From Actinoplanes aureus (GTDB lineage: Bacteria > Actinomycetota > Actinomycetes > Mycobacteriales > Micromonosporaceae): 64,000 nt of DNA. The position numbers and the translations under genes were made by a program. Positions 15,175-22,644 of this stretch are shown here, piece after piece (position 1 is the stretch's first letter; every line of letters begins with the position of its first letter). The stretch lies in contig NZ_JADQTO010000029.1 in the NCBI RefSeq assembly GCF_015704865.1, forward strand, positions 1 to 64,000. Direction: 5' to 3'. The notes under the pieces are model-generated. The model searched no databases, was not told where the DNA came from, and saw nothing but the letters and a program-made list of their open reading frames with translations.

Positions 15175-17838
15175 ATGAGAAGTCACAACTGGTCGATCCG
15201 TTCGAAGATCATCGCGATGGTCGCGGTGCCGCTCTCGGCACTGCTCGCGCTCTGGATCTTCGCAACAGTGGTGACTTCCGGCCCGGCACTCACCCTGCTG
15301 GAGGCTCGCGAGGCCGTGCACCGGCTCGGTGACCCAGGGCTGCAATTGATCATGCAGGTGCAGCGGGAGCGGCACTTCTCCGCCGCCTACCTGGCCGTCC
15401 GTAAATCGGAGTCGAGCGATCTGGCCCAGCAGCGGGTGGCAACCGACAAGGCGATCGCCGCCTTCCGCGACTCCGCCGGCAAAGCCGACCTGGACGAGGC
15501 GGTCCGGGCCGAAGTGGCCGAACTGGACACCAAGCTCGGCGGGTTGCGTGAGATCCGCGCCCGGATCGACGCCCGGGACATCGACGTGCTCGGCCAGATG
15601 GAGTATTTCAACGGCGTGGCCGACCTCGGGTTCGACGTCTCCCGCACCGCTGCGATCTTCTTCAGCGAGCGGGTCGACCGGGAGGTCCGCGGTGTCATCA
15701 GCGCGTTCCGCGGCCAGGAGTACCTGAGCCGGGCCGACGCTCTGATGGCGGCGGCCGCGGCGGCGGGCCGTATCGACGGCGTCTCGCGCCGCGAGCTGAT
15801 GGAGAACCTCAGCACCTCGCGGTACCTGCTGGAGGCCGGTGTCGCCGACATGCCGGTCGGCGTGCAGGGCGACTTCTCCAGACTGGTGATGAGCCCGACC
15901 CTGCTCGAGCTCACCCGGATGCAGAACGCGCTGATCGAGGACAGCTACATCGGCGGGCCGACGCCGATCTCGGGTGCTCAGTGGCAACCGGTCTACGACC
16001 AGGCGACGCAGGACCTGACCGCGTTCCAGTTGCGAGCGGTCGAGCAGATCGCCGAGGACGCCACGCCGCTAGCCGCGAGCGTGCTGCTCTGGCTGGCCGT
16101 CGCCGGCCTGCTCGGTCTCGCCGCCCTGATCGTCTCGGTCTTCGTCTCGGTACGGTTCGGCCGCTCGATCGTCGGCCGCCTGATCCGGCTGCGGCGCGAG
16201 GCCCTGGAGATGGCCTCCGAGCGACTGCCCTCGGTGGTCCGGCGGCTGCAACGCGGCGAGGCGGTCGACGTCGAGGTCGAGACACCGCCGCTGGAGTACG
16301 GCCGGGACGAGATCGGCCAGCTCGGTCACGCCTTCAACGACGTGCAGCGTACGGCCGTGCAGTCCGCGGTCGAGGAGGCGAACGTCCGGCGCGGCATCAA
16401 CGAGGTGTTCCTCAACATCGCCCGGCGCAGCCAGACGCTGCTGCACCGCCAGCTCTCCCTGCTCGACCGGATGGAGCGCCGGGAGACCGAGCCGCAGGAG
16501 CTCGAGGACCTGTACCGGGTCGACCACCTCGCCACCCGGATGCGGCGGCACGCCGAGGACCTGGTCATCCTCGCCGGTGCGGCGCCGGGCCGGGGCTGGC
16601 GCAACCCGGTGCCGGTGATCGACGTGGTGCGCGGCGCGATCAGCGAGGTGGAGGACTACAAGCGGGTCGACATCCGCTCGGTGAACTCGTCCGCGATCGT
16701 CGGCCGGTCGGTGGGAGACGTGATCCACCTGCTCGCCGAGCTGATCGAGAACGCCGCGTCGTACTCGCCGCCGCACACCCGGGTGCAGGTCGTGGGCCAG
16801 GTGCTGCCGAACGGCTACGCGATCGAGATCGAGGACCGCGGGCTCGGGATGAGCCCGGAGGCGCTCGAGGAGGCGAACCGCCGTCTCGCCGAGCCACCGG
16901 ACTTCGACCCGACCGACAGCGCGCGGCTGGGTCTGTTCGTCGTCGCCCAGCTGGCGAACCGGCACCAGATCCGGGTGTCGCTGCGAGCCTCCGGGTACGG
17001 CGGAATCACCGCCATCGTGCTGATCCCCGGCGAGCTGGTGACCGCCGCACCCGGCCCGGCCGTGCCGGTGGGGTCCGGTGGCGTACCGCAGCCGGCTCTG
17101 AACGGCCCGCTCGTCGGGTCGGGCAGCGACGACCCGGCGCGGCATTCGCTTGCCGCTCTGCAATGGCAGGGCGGCGAGGAGCTGCGCCAGGTGACCGTGG
17201 CCGGGCGGCGCGCCGAGGCCGACCCGGCGCCGGAGGAGGCGACGACCCAGTCCGGTTCGCACGCGGCCACCGGCGAGATCGGCGGGCCCTCGCCGAGCCT
17301 GGTCGCCGCCGAGTTGAGTCCGGACGGGCTGGTCCAGCGGCGGCGGGTCCGTCGCCGGAGCGAGCCACCGGCCGACCTGTCGCCGGACGCGATTCCAGCG
17401 CCGCGGGCGGTGCCGCGCAACTCGGCCCCCGCGGCACCGATGGAACCGCTGCCCCCGGCGCCGCTTCCGGAGGCCGTCGACGCGGACGGGCTGCCCAAGC
17501 GGGTCCGCCAGGCCAACCTGGCACCGCAGCTGCGCCAGCCGGTGGTGCAGCCGGAGTCGAGTGCGCCGGCGCGCTCCCCGGAGCAGGTCCGCTCGCTGAT
17601 GAGCGCCCTGCAAATGGGTACCACCCGGGGCCGCGTCGACGCCTCCCGCGTCGCCTCCGCGGACCAGCCCGAGATCCCGGGCAATGGAGTGATCCCCGAG
17701 GCGGCTACCGTCAGCATCCCGGCCTTCGTCGATGTCGCGACGGCGCGGGACAACGCACCATCCGGGACCGAGGCGGGTGCGGCCGGCGACCGTGCCGCGG
17801 GTCCCGCGGAGAACCTCAGGCTGGAGAAGGACGCATAG
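15175..17838 (+). CDS. cvnA: Conservon sensor histidine kinase with nitrate/nitrite-sensing domain
   Basis: 887 residues. Layout: an N-terminal membrane helix (~12-33), an extracytoplasmic NIT-type helical domain (~40-290, nitrate- and nitrite-sensing family), a second membrane helix (~300-325), a HAMP linker (~325-400), an atypical dimerisation helix with H451 in VDHLATR, and a HATPase_c domain with an N-box LAELIENAASYSPP and G-boxes EDRGLGMS and LGLFVVAQ. A ~260-residue Pro/Ala-rich tail follows. This is the CvnA kinase of Streptomyces conservons, which signal through the roadblock/DUF742/GTPase partners encoded directly downstream instead of a response regulator. The stop overlaps the cvnB start (TAGTG), implying translational coupling. 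The stimulus is unknown; the NIT domain name does not prove nitrate sensing. Confidence 0.93.
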   Translation: MRSHNWSIRSKIIAMVAVPLSALLALWIFATVVTSGPALTLLEAREAVHRLGDPGLQLIMQVQRERHFSAAYLAVRKSESSDLAQQRVATDKAIAAFRDSAGKADLDEAVRAEVAELDTKLGGLREIRARIDARDIDVLGQMEYFNGVADLGFDVSRTAAIFFSERVDREVRGVISAFRGQEYLSRADALMAAAAAAGRIDGVSRRELMENLSTSRYLLEAGVADMPVGVQGDFSRLVMSPTLLELTRMQNALIEDSYIGGPTPISGAQWQPVYDQATQDLTAFQLRAVEQIAEDATPLAASVLLWLAVAGLLGLAALIVSVFVSVRFGRSIVGRLIRLRREALEMASERLPSVVRRLQRGEAVDVEVETPPLEYGRDEIGQLGHAFNDVQRTAVQSAVEEANVRRGINEVFLNIARRSQTLLHRQLSLLDRMERRETEPQELEDLYRVDHLATRMRRHAEDLVILAGAAPGRGWRNPVPVIDVVRGAISEVEDYKRVDIRSVNSSAIVGRSVGDVIHLLAELIENAASYSPPHTRVQVVGQVLPNGYAIEIEDRGLGMSPEALEEANRRLAEPPDFDPTDSARLGLFVVAQLANRHQIRVSLRASGYGGITAIVLIPGELVTAAPGPAVPVGSGGVPQPALNGPLVGSGSDDPARHSLAALQWQGGEELRQVTVAGRRAEADPAPEEATTQSGSHAATGEIGGPSPSLVAAELSPDGLVQRRRVRRRSEPPADLSPDAIPAPRAVPRNSAPAAPMEPLPPAPLPEAVDADGLPKRVRQANLAPQLRQPVVQPESSAPARSPEQVRSLMSALQMGTTRGRVDASRVASADQPEIPGNGVIPEAATVSIPAFVDVATARDNAPSGTEAGAAGDRAAGPAENLRLEKDA

Positions 17839-18257
17839 TGGCAACGACGAAGCAGAGCGCGAACCTCACCTGGCTCCTCGACGACCTCGTCGAACGGGTG
17901 CCAACCGCGCAGCAGGCGGTGGTCCTCTCGGCCGACGGGCTCATGCTGGGTTGTTCCGCGGCGATGAGCCGCGAGGACGCCGAGCACCTCTCGGCCATGG
18001 CGGCCGGTTTCCAGAGCCTGGCCAAGGGCGCGAGCCGGCATTTCCGGGCGGGTCAGGTACGCCAGACGGTGGTCGAGATGGAGGAGGCCTTCCTCTTCGT
18101 CACGGCCGCCGGGCAGGGCGCCTGCCTCGCCGTGCTGGCCTCCGCCGACGCCGATCTGGGCCTGATCGCCTACGAGATGGCGATGCTGGTGACCCGGGTG
18201 GGACAGATCATGAGCGCTCCGGAGCGGACGGTCCTAGCACCGTCCGATGCCCTCTGA
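17838..18257 (+). CDS. cvnB: Conservon roadblock/LC7 domain protein
   Basis: 139 residues, one roadblock/LC7 domain (~10-125) with the typical AVVLSADGLMLG strand pair. Members of this family bind and regulate small Ras-like GTPases such as MglA or CvnD; in conservons CvnB forms a membrane-proximal complex with CvnA, CvnC and CvnD. The GTG start overlaps the cvnA stop codon by one base, and the reading frame also overlaps the next gene by 11 bp. No separate promoter is expected. Confidence 0.93.
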   Translation: MATTKQSANLTWLLDDLVERVPTAQQAVVLSADGLMLGCSAAMSREDAEHLSAMAAGFQSLAKGASRHFRAGQVRQTVVEMEEAFLFVTAAGQGACLAVLASADADLGLIAYEMAMLVTRVGQIMSAPERTVLAPSDAL

Positions 18258-18633
18258 GCAGCCGCGGGTGAATCACGACTGGCTGGACAACGACGCGGGG
18301 CCGGTGGTTCGTCCGTACGCGATGACCCAGGGCCGGGTCGCTCCCTCGGGGGGCGACTTCGACCTGGTCGCCTTCGTCGTGGCCACGGTTCCCGACATGC
18401 CGCTCGGCCCGCAGCTGCAACCTGAGCACCACGCCATCGTGGCTGCCGCGTGGGAGCCGATCTCCGTGGTTGAATTGGCGTCCCAACTGGACCTCTCCAT
18501 CGGCGTGGTCCGCGTGTTCCTCGGTGACCTACGCTCAGCGGGCCTCATCTCGCTGTACGAACCTCCGGCGGCCACGCAGCCGCACGACGTCGACGTACTC
18601 AAGGCGGTTGTCAATGGACTCCGTGCGCTCTGA
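18247..18633 (+). CDS. cvnC: Conservon DUF742 protein
   Basis: 128 residues, a complete DUF742 domain. Features are the N-terminal VRPYAMTQGR motif and a winged-helix-like C-terminal half (ISVVELASQLDLSIGVVRVFLGDLRSAGLI). DUF742 proteins are the third conserved member of conservons and are thought to join a heterotrimeric-G-protein-like complex. The start overlaps cvnB by 11 bp and its end overlaps cvnD by 20 bp, so all four genes are read as one unit. Confidence 0.93.
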   Translation: MPSEQPRVNHDWLDNDAGPVVRPYAMTQGRVAPSGGDFDLVAFVVATVPDMPLGPQLQPEHHAIVAAAWEPISVVELASQLDLSIGVVRVFLGDLRSAGLISLYEPPAATQPHDVDVLKAVVNGLRAL

Positions 18634-19213
18634 CCGCAACGGCGGCTCGTCGCGCATTCCCGTCGCCCTCAAGATTCTCATCGCCGGTGGGTTCGGGGCG
18701 GGCAAGACGACGATGGTCGGATCGGTCAGCGAGATCCGGCCACTCCAGACCGAGGAGGTCCTCACCGGCGCCGAGGGTGCCGATGACGTCTCCGGCGTGG
18801 AGGGCAAGACCACCACGACCGTGACGATGGACTTCGGCCGGATCACCATCACCGAGGACCTCCAGCTCTACCTGTTCGGCACGCCCGGCCAGGACCGGTT
18901 CTGGTTCCTCTGGGACGAGCTGTCGCAGGGCGCGCTGGGCGCCGTGGTGCTCGCCGACACCCGCCGGCTGGCCGACTGCTTCCCGTCGATCGACTACTTC
19001 GAGCAGCGGGGTACGCCGTTCGTCGTGGCGGTGAACTGCTTCGACACCCACCACCGGTTCGCGCCGGAGGCGGTGGCCCGCGCCCTAGACCTCGACCCGG
19101 GTGTGCCGGTCGTGCTCTTCGACGCCCGCGACCAGGTGGCGGCCCGCAACGTGCTGATCGAACTGGTGGAGTACGTGGCCCGGCGTCAGCTCACCTCCGC
19201 CGGGCGCCGCTGA
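18614..19213 (+). CDS. cvnD: Conservon GTP-binding protein
   Basis: 199 residues, a Ras-like/Rho-type small GTPase of the CvnD (MglA-related) family. Visible are the P-loop GGFGAGKTT (~25-33), the G3-like LFGTPGQDRF with switch II (Asp-x-x-Gly replaced by TPGQ), and a degenerate NKxD motif (VNCFD, where N and D remain). In conservons CvnD cycles with GTP/GDP under CvnB and acts as signal output. The ATG at 18614 lies within cvnC; a GTG at 18623 is an alternative. No CvnE cytochrome P450 follows, unlike some Streptomyces copies. Confidence 0.92.
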   Translation: MDSVRSDRNGGSSRIPVALKILIAGGFGAGKTTMVGSVSEIRPLQTEEVLTGAEGADDVSGVEGKTTTTVTMDFGRITITEDLQLYLFGTPGQDRFWFLWDELSQGALGAVVLADTRRLADCFPSIDYFEQRGTPFVVAVNCFDTHHRFAPEAVARALDLDPGVPVVLFDARDQVAARNVLIELVEYVARRQLTSAGRR

Positions 19214-19217
19214 CGGT

Positions 19218-20276
19218 TCAGAGCGGCGCCGGTCCGGTGCTTCCCCGGACCACCAGCGTGGCGGGGAGCAGGACGTGCGGCACCGGACCGGTCTCCCCGG
19301 TGCGGGAGCGGCGGATCGCCTCGGTCAGCGCGGCCGCCGCCAACCGGCCCTTCTCCTCGACGTCCTGATGCACGGTGGTCAGGGCCGGCTGGAGCTGGGT
19401 GGCCAGCGGACCGTCGTCGAAGCCCACCACCGACAGGTCGGCCGGCACCCGTAGGCCCAGGTCGTCGGCGGCCTGGAGCACGCCGACCGCGGTGGCGTCG
19501 GAGAAGCACAGGATCGCGGTCGGCCGGTCCGGCCGGTCCAGCAGCGTGCGCGTGTCCCGGCGTACGTCATCGGTCCGCTCCAGAGGGTGCCGGATGACGA
19601 CCGGCTCGACCCCCGCGGGTTTCAGCACGTCGAACCAGCCGAGCCTGCGCTGGCGGGAGGAGTGTCCCTCCACGACGTCGTCCGGGTCGGTGATGAAGCC
19701 GTACCGTCCGTGCTGGCCGTTCGTCGCGATGGCGATCCGGCGGTGGCCGAGGTCGAGCAGGTGCCGCGCGGCCGCGCCGGCGCCGTCGCGGTCGGCGATG
19801 TTGACGCTCGGCACGTCCTCGGCTCGTTCTTGGTCGACGAAGACCATCGGGAGCTTGCGCCGGCGCAGCCAGGCCACGGCCGGTGAGGTGGGGTCGCAGG
19901 AGTAGACCAGCGCCCCGTCGATCGCCACGTCCCGGGCCGGCACCAGGTCGTCCGAGCCGGAGGCGGTGAGCAGGGTGAGCGCGAGGCCGGTCGGGGTCAG
20001 CTCCTCGGCGATCGCGGCGAGGAAGCTGCCGGCCACCAGGTCGGTGAACGCGTACCGCAGCGAGTCGGTGAGCAGGATGCCGACGGCGCCCGTGGTGCCC
20101 TTCGCGAGCGCCCGGGCGGCGGGGTCGGGTCCGACGTAGCCGAGCTCCTGTGCGGCGGCGAGGATCCGCTCGCGCAGGGCGGGGGAGAGCTGGTCCGGGC
20201 GGGAGAACGCGTTCGACACCGTCATCCGGCTCACGCCGAGCCGGTCGGCGATGGTCTGTAACGTCACCCTGGGCAC
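19218..20276 (-). CDS. LacI-family transcriptional regulator
   Basis: 352 residues. The N-terminal HTH is canonical (TLQTIADRLGVSRMTVSNAFSRP, ~5-27), with the LacI hinge sequence (AARALAKGTTGAVGIL, ~57-72) and a periplasmic-binding-protein-like sensor domain to the end. The GTG start is supported by the motif beginning at residue 5. These repressors usually bind a sugar or nucleoside. No transport or sugar gene flanks it: cvnD converges from the left and a small secreted protein lies upstream, so the target may be remote or autoregulatory. The effector is unknown. Confidence 0.92.
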   Translation of the reverse strand: MPRVTLQTIADRLGVSRMTVSNAFSRPDQLSPALRERILAAAQELGYVGPDPAARALAKGTTGAVGILLTDSLRYAFTDLVAGSFLAAIAEELTPTGLALTLLTASGSDDLVPARDVAIDGALVYSCDPTSPAVAWLRRRKLPMVFVDQERAEDVPSVNIADRDGAGAAARHLLDLGHRRIAIATNGQHGRYGFITDPDDVVEGHSSRQRRLGWFDVLKPAGVEPVVIRHPLERTDDVRRDTRTLLDRPDRPTAILCFSDATAVGVLQAADDLGLRVPADLSVVGFDDGPLATQLQPALTTVHQDVEEKGRLAAAALTEAIRRSRTGETGPVPHVLLPATLVVRGSTGPAPL

Positions 20277-20320
20277 CGGTCACCGTCCCTTTCCGCTGCC
20301 CACACGGTAGCGCCGGATGC

Positions 20321-20360
20321 CGGGATCGCCTCCACCGGACGGCGGTGGGAGGCGATCCCG
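20321..20360 (-). terminator. Strong hairpin terminator of the small secreted protein gene
   Basis: A 13-bp perfect stem (20321-20333 with 20348-20360) is extended by four more pairs around a bulged G. It lies 140 bp past the end of the leftward gene at 20502 and 45 bp upstream of the LacI start, separating the two leftward genes. The intervening 20361-20501 contains smaller hairpins but no gene. Confidence 0.65.
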
Positions 20361-20501
20361 CGGTTCGGAATCCGACGGGACTTGGTGCTTGGCCCGGACC
20401 GGCTTGGCCGTTCTGGCTCGGACGCCTCTACCGCGTCCGCAGCGACCTTGCAGGTGGGATCGCTGCCTCGGAGCGCGAGCTTGACGTTCGCGCGTCACCG
20501 G

Positions 20502-20924
20502 TCAGTAGAGCACCCCGGAGAAAAGGTCCAAGATCGGCGTTCCGCTCGAGTTGTACGCGACAATCTCGGCCTTCGCCCCGGTCGAGGTTTCGCCGGGGAA
20601 CCGTACCCATACCGTCTCGATCGACTTCTTGCTGCAGGACCATGCGCTGGTGGACCAACGGCGCGTTCCGTTCGGGTACGTGAGGTACACCCGGAAGGTG
20701 CTGCAGTTGCTCGGATAGTCGGCGAGGGTTCCGCTGGCCTTGTACTCGTACGCCCCGTTGACGATCTCCCGGCTCACGCAGGGAGTGGCTCTCCATCCGT
20801 TTTCCGTGTAGGTCGCCCGGCACTCCGTTTTGAGCGCCCACGCTGGAGTGCCGGTGGCGACTACCGCCCCGGCAGACGCGAGCACCGCTGCGAAGACGGC
20901 CGAAATGGCTCTTTTCCCGATCAT
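20502..20924 (-). CDS. Small secreted protein with four cysteines
   Basis: 140 residues. A Sec signal peptide with an AxA site (AVVATGTPAWA, cleavage near residue 30) precedes a ~110-residue mature domain with four Cys, probably two disulfides, and many aromatic/Thr residues, suggesting a beta-sandwich. I do not recognise the family. It is a single-gene unit closed by the terminator at 20321-20360. Its base composition is slightly lower in GC than its neighbours, hinting at horizontal origin, though this is weak. Confidence 0.75.
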   Translation of the reverse strand: MIGKRAISAVFAAVLASAGAVVATGTPAWALKTECRATYTENGWRATPCVSREIVNGAYEYKASGTLADYPSNCSTFRVYLTYPNGTRRWSTSAWSCSKKSIETVWVRFPGETSTGAKAEIVAYNSSGTPILDLFSGVLY

Positions 20925-21099
20925 CCATGACCTCCCGTAGCGCTGACCGGCAAGTCAGCGAGTCCGGTGCAGTCTAGATCAACTATTCGTCAGGATCTAT
21001 GCGCCGACGCTGTACGTGTCGGACTGATGACGCTCCGGACTTAAGGCCATCCTCGCCGACAGGCCGCGCTGCCGAGCGAATTCGCTACGCCCCGGCACC

Positions 21100-21324
21100 T
21101 CAGCTTGAACCCCGGCGGGGATGGCGAATAGCGGTGGATCGGGCGGGAGCGGGCGGGGCGATCGCGACGGACGCACGGTACAGCGCGCGGGACAGCGACA
21201 ACCGCAGGCGTGGAGTACGGCGTACGCGCTCGGGTTCAACGACGACCGGAGCGTCCGGCCGGGCACTGTAGACCTCGCGGGTGACGCTCTGGACCCCGCG
21301 GAGGTACGCGGCGGGCAGTTCCAT
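21100..21324 (-). CDS. Small basic protein, divergent from the lactonase gene
   Basis: 74 residues. Basic (multiple Arg, RRTPRLRLSLSRALYRASVAIAP core), no signal peptide or membrane helix. The start is fixed by a strong GAGGAGG 5 nt before the ATG at 21324; a longer frame runs upstream but has no better site. The operator-like palindrome at 21347-21360 lies 23 bp upstream. No family recognised; a small DNA- or membrane-associated peptide is possible. Confidence 0.5.
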   Translation of the reverse strand: MELPAAYLRGVQSVTREVYSARPDAPVVVEPERVRRTPRLRLSLSRALYRASVAIAPPAPARSTAIRHPRRGSS

Positions 21325-21346
21325 GGCAGCCTCCTCGGTTCCTGTT

Positions 21347-21387
21347 CTGTACCGGTACAGTAACCCTGCTCTTCTGTACCGGTCAAG
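21347..21387. promoter_or_regulatory. Palindromic operator CTGTACCGGTACAG with a second partial site
   Basis: A perfect 14-bp palindrome at 21347-21360 and a partial copy at 21374-21387 (CTGTACCGGT matching 10 of 14) are spaced 27 bp start to start. They lie between the divergent small protein (start 21324) and lactonase (start 21416), the expected place for a dimeric repressor such as TetR. No TetR gene lies next to it in this window. Confidence 0.55.
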
Positions 21388-21415
21388 AAGACAAGTCGCC
21401 CGTAGGATCAGGGTC

Positions 21416-22474
21416 ATGGGTTCCAGTGCTGAATACGTCTTCGTCGGCTGTTACACCGGAGAGAAGGGAGGCGAGGGGGACGGCATCACGCTGGTGCGCC
21501 GCGATCCGGCCACCGGGGAGCTGACCCGGCTGGGTCTGGCCGCACGCACTCCGTCGCCCTCATTCCTGGCGCAGCACCCGACTCTCCCGGTGCTGTACGC
21601 GGTCAACGAGCTGGACGAGGGCACGATCACCGCCTTCGCGGTCGCGCCGGACTGCTCGCTGATCCCGCTCGCGGTGCAGCCGACCGGCGGCGCCGACCCG
21701 TGCCACCTGGCCGTCACCGCGGACGGCCGCCACCTGGTCGTGGCGAACTACGGCGGGGGATCGGTCACCGTCTTCCCGCTGGACGCCGAGGGTGTGCCGG
21801 ATACCCGCAGCGACCTGCTCACCCTGGCCGGCTCCGGTCCGGACGCCGAACGCCAGAGCGAGCCGCACGCACACCAGATCGTCCCGGACCCGAACGGCGC
21901 CGACGTGCTCATCTCCGACCTGGGCTCGGACCGGGTGTGGCGGTCCAGGTTGGACCCGGTCTCCGGCCGGCTGGGCCCGGCCGAGCCGGCGATCGAGGCG
22001 AAGCCCGGCACCGGTCCGCGGCACCTGACGCGCTCCACCGACGGTGCGGTCCTCCTGACCGGCGAGCTGGCGGCCAACCTGTCCTGGTACCGCCCGGCCG
22101 GCGGGCCTCAGCTCGAGTCGCGCGGGGAGGCGAGGACGAGCACGCTGCCCGGGCCGACCTTTCCGTCGGAGATCACCATGGGCCGGGACGGCCGATTCGC
22201 GTACGTGGCGAACCGCGGGCCGGACACCGTCTCGGTTTTCGAGTGGGACGGCGAAACGGCGACTCTGATCGCCGAAGTGCCCAGCGGTGGAGCCTGGCCG
22301 AGGCATATCACGCTCCTCGGCGATCACCTCTACGTAGCCAATGAGCGTTCACACAACGTGACGGTTTTCCGAGTCGATCCGGACACCGGAATTCCCGGTT
22401 CGCAAGGCGAGCCGACCGGTGAGCCGAGCCCCACCTGTCTGCTCCGGTGGAGCCCCTCGATGATCAGGCCATAG
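21416..22474 (+). CDS. Beta-propeller 6-phosphogluconolactonase-like lactonase
   Basis: About 352 residues, seven-bladed YVTN/lactonase propeller (PF10282-type). Repeated ADGRHLVVANYGGGSVTVF, RFAYVANRGPDTVSVFEW and DHLYVANERSHNVTVF blades end in VANxxxxxVxVF signatures. This family includes YbhE/Pgl-type 6-phosphogluconolactonase and muconate-lactonising enzymes. The metabolite is not decided by sequence. No signal peptide, so cytoplasmic. The ATG at 21416 follows the motif ahead of a GSSAEYVFVGCYTG start typical of the family. Confidence 0.85.
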   Translation: MGSSAEYVFVGCYTGEKGGEGDGITLVRRDPATGELTRLGLAARTPSPSFLAQHPTLPVLYAVNELDEGTITAFAVAPDCSLIPLAVQPTGGADPCHLAVTADGRHLVVANYGGGSVTVFPLDAEGVPDTRSDLLTLAGSGPDAERQSEPHAHQIVPDPNGADVLISDLGSDRVWRSRLDPVSGRLGPAEPAIEAKPGTGPRHLTRSTDGAVLLTGELAANLSWYRPAGGPQLESRGEARTSTLPGPTFPSEITMGRDGRFAYVANRGPDTVSVFEWDGETATLIAEVPSGGAWPRHITLLGDHLYVANERSHNVTVFRVDPDTGIPGSQGEPTGEPSPTCLLRWSPSMIRP

Positions 22475-22644
22475 GCGAGATCGGGCAGGGCGGCATGTGT
22501 GGTGATCTTTCGGAGAAATCCGGCATCGCCGCCCCGCCGGTCGCCACCCATCGAGACGACGTAACTACGCTGGGTGTTTTCTAGATCGGCAATGGCCAAT
22601 CTGAGTAACTTTCGTCCGAACGTATATGGCATTCAGCTTCTGAC

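Noticed and set aside
15981..18257. A 758-residue frame overlapping cvnA in another phase
   Set aside because: Only its last part is real: cvnB starts at 17838. The first 619 residues are a shadow of cvnA with Arg/Pro/Ala-rich composition.
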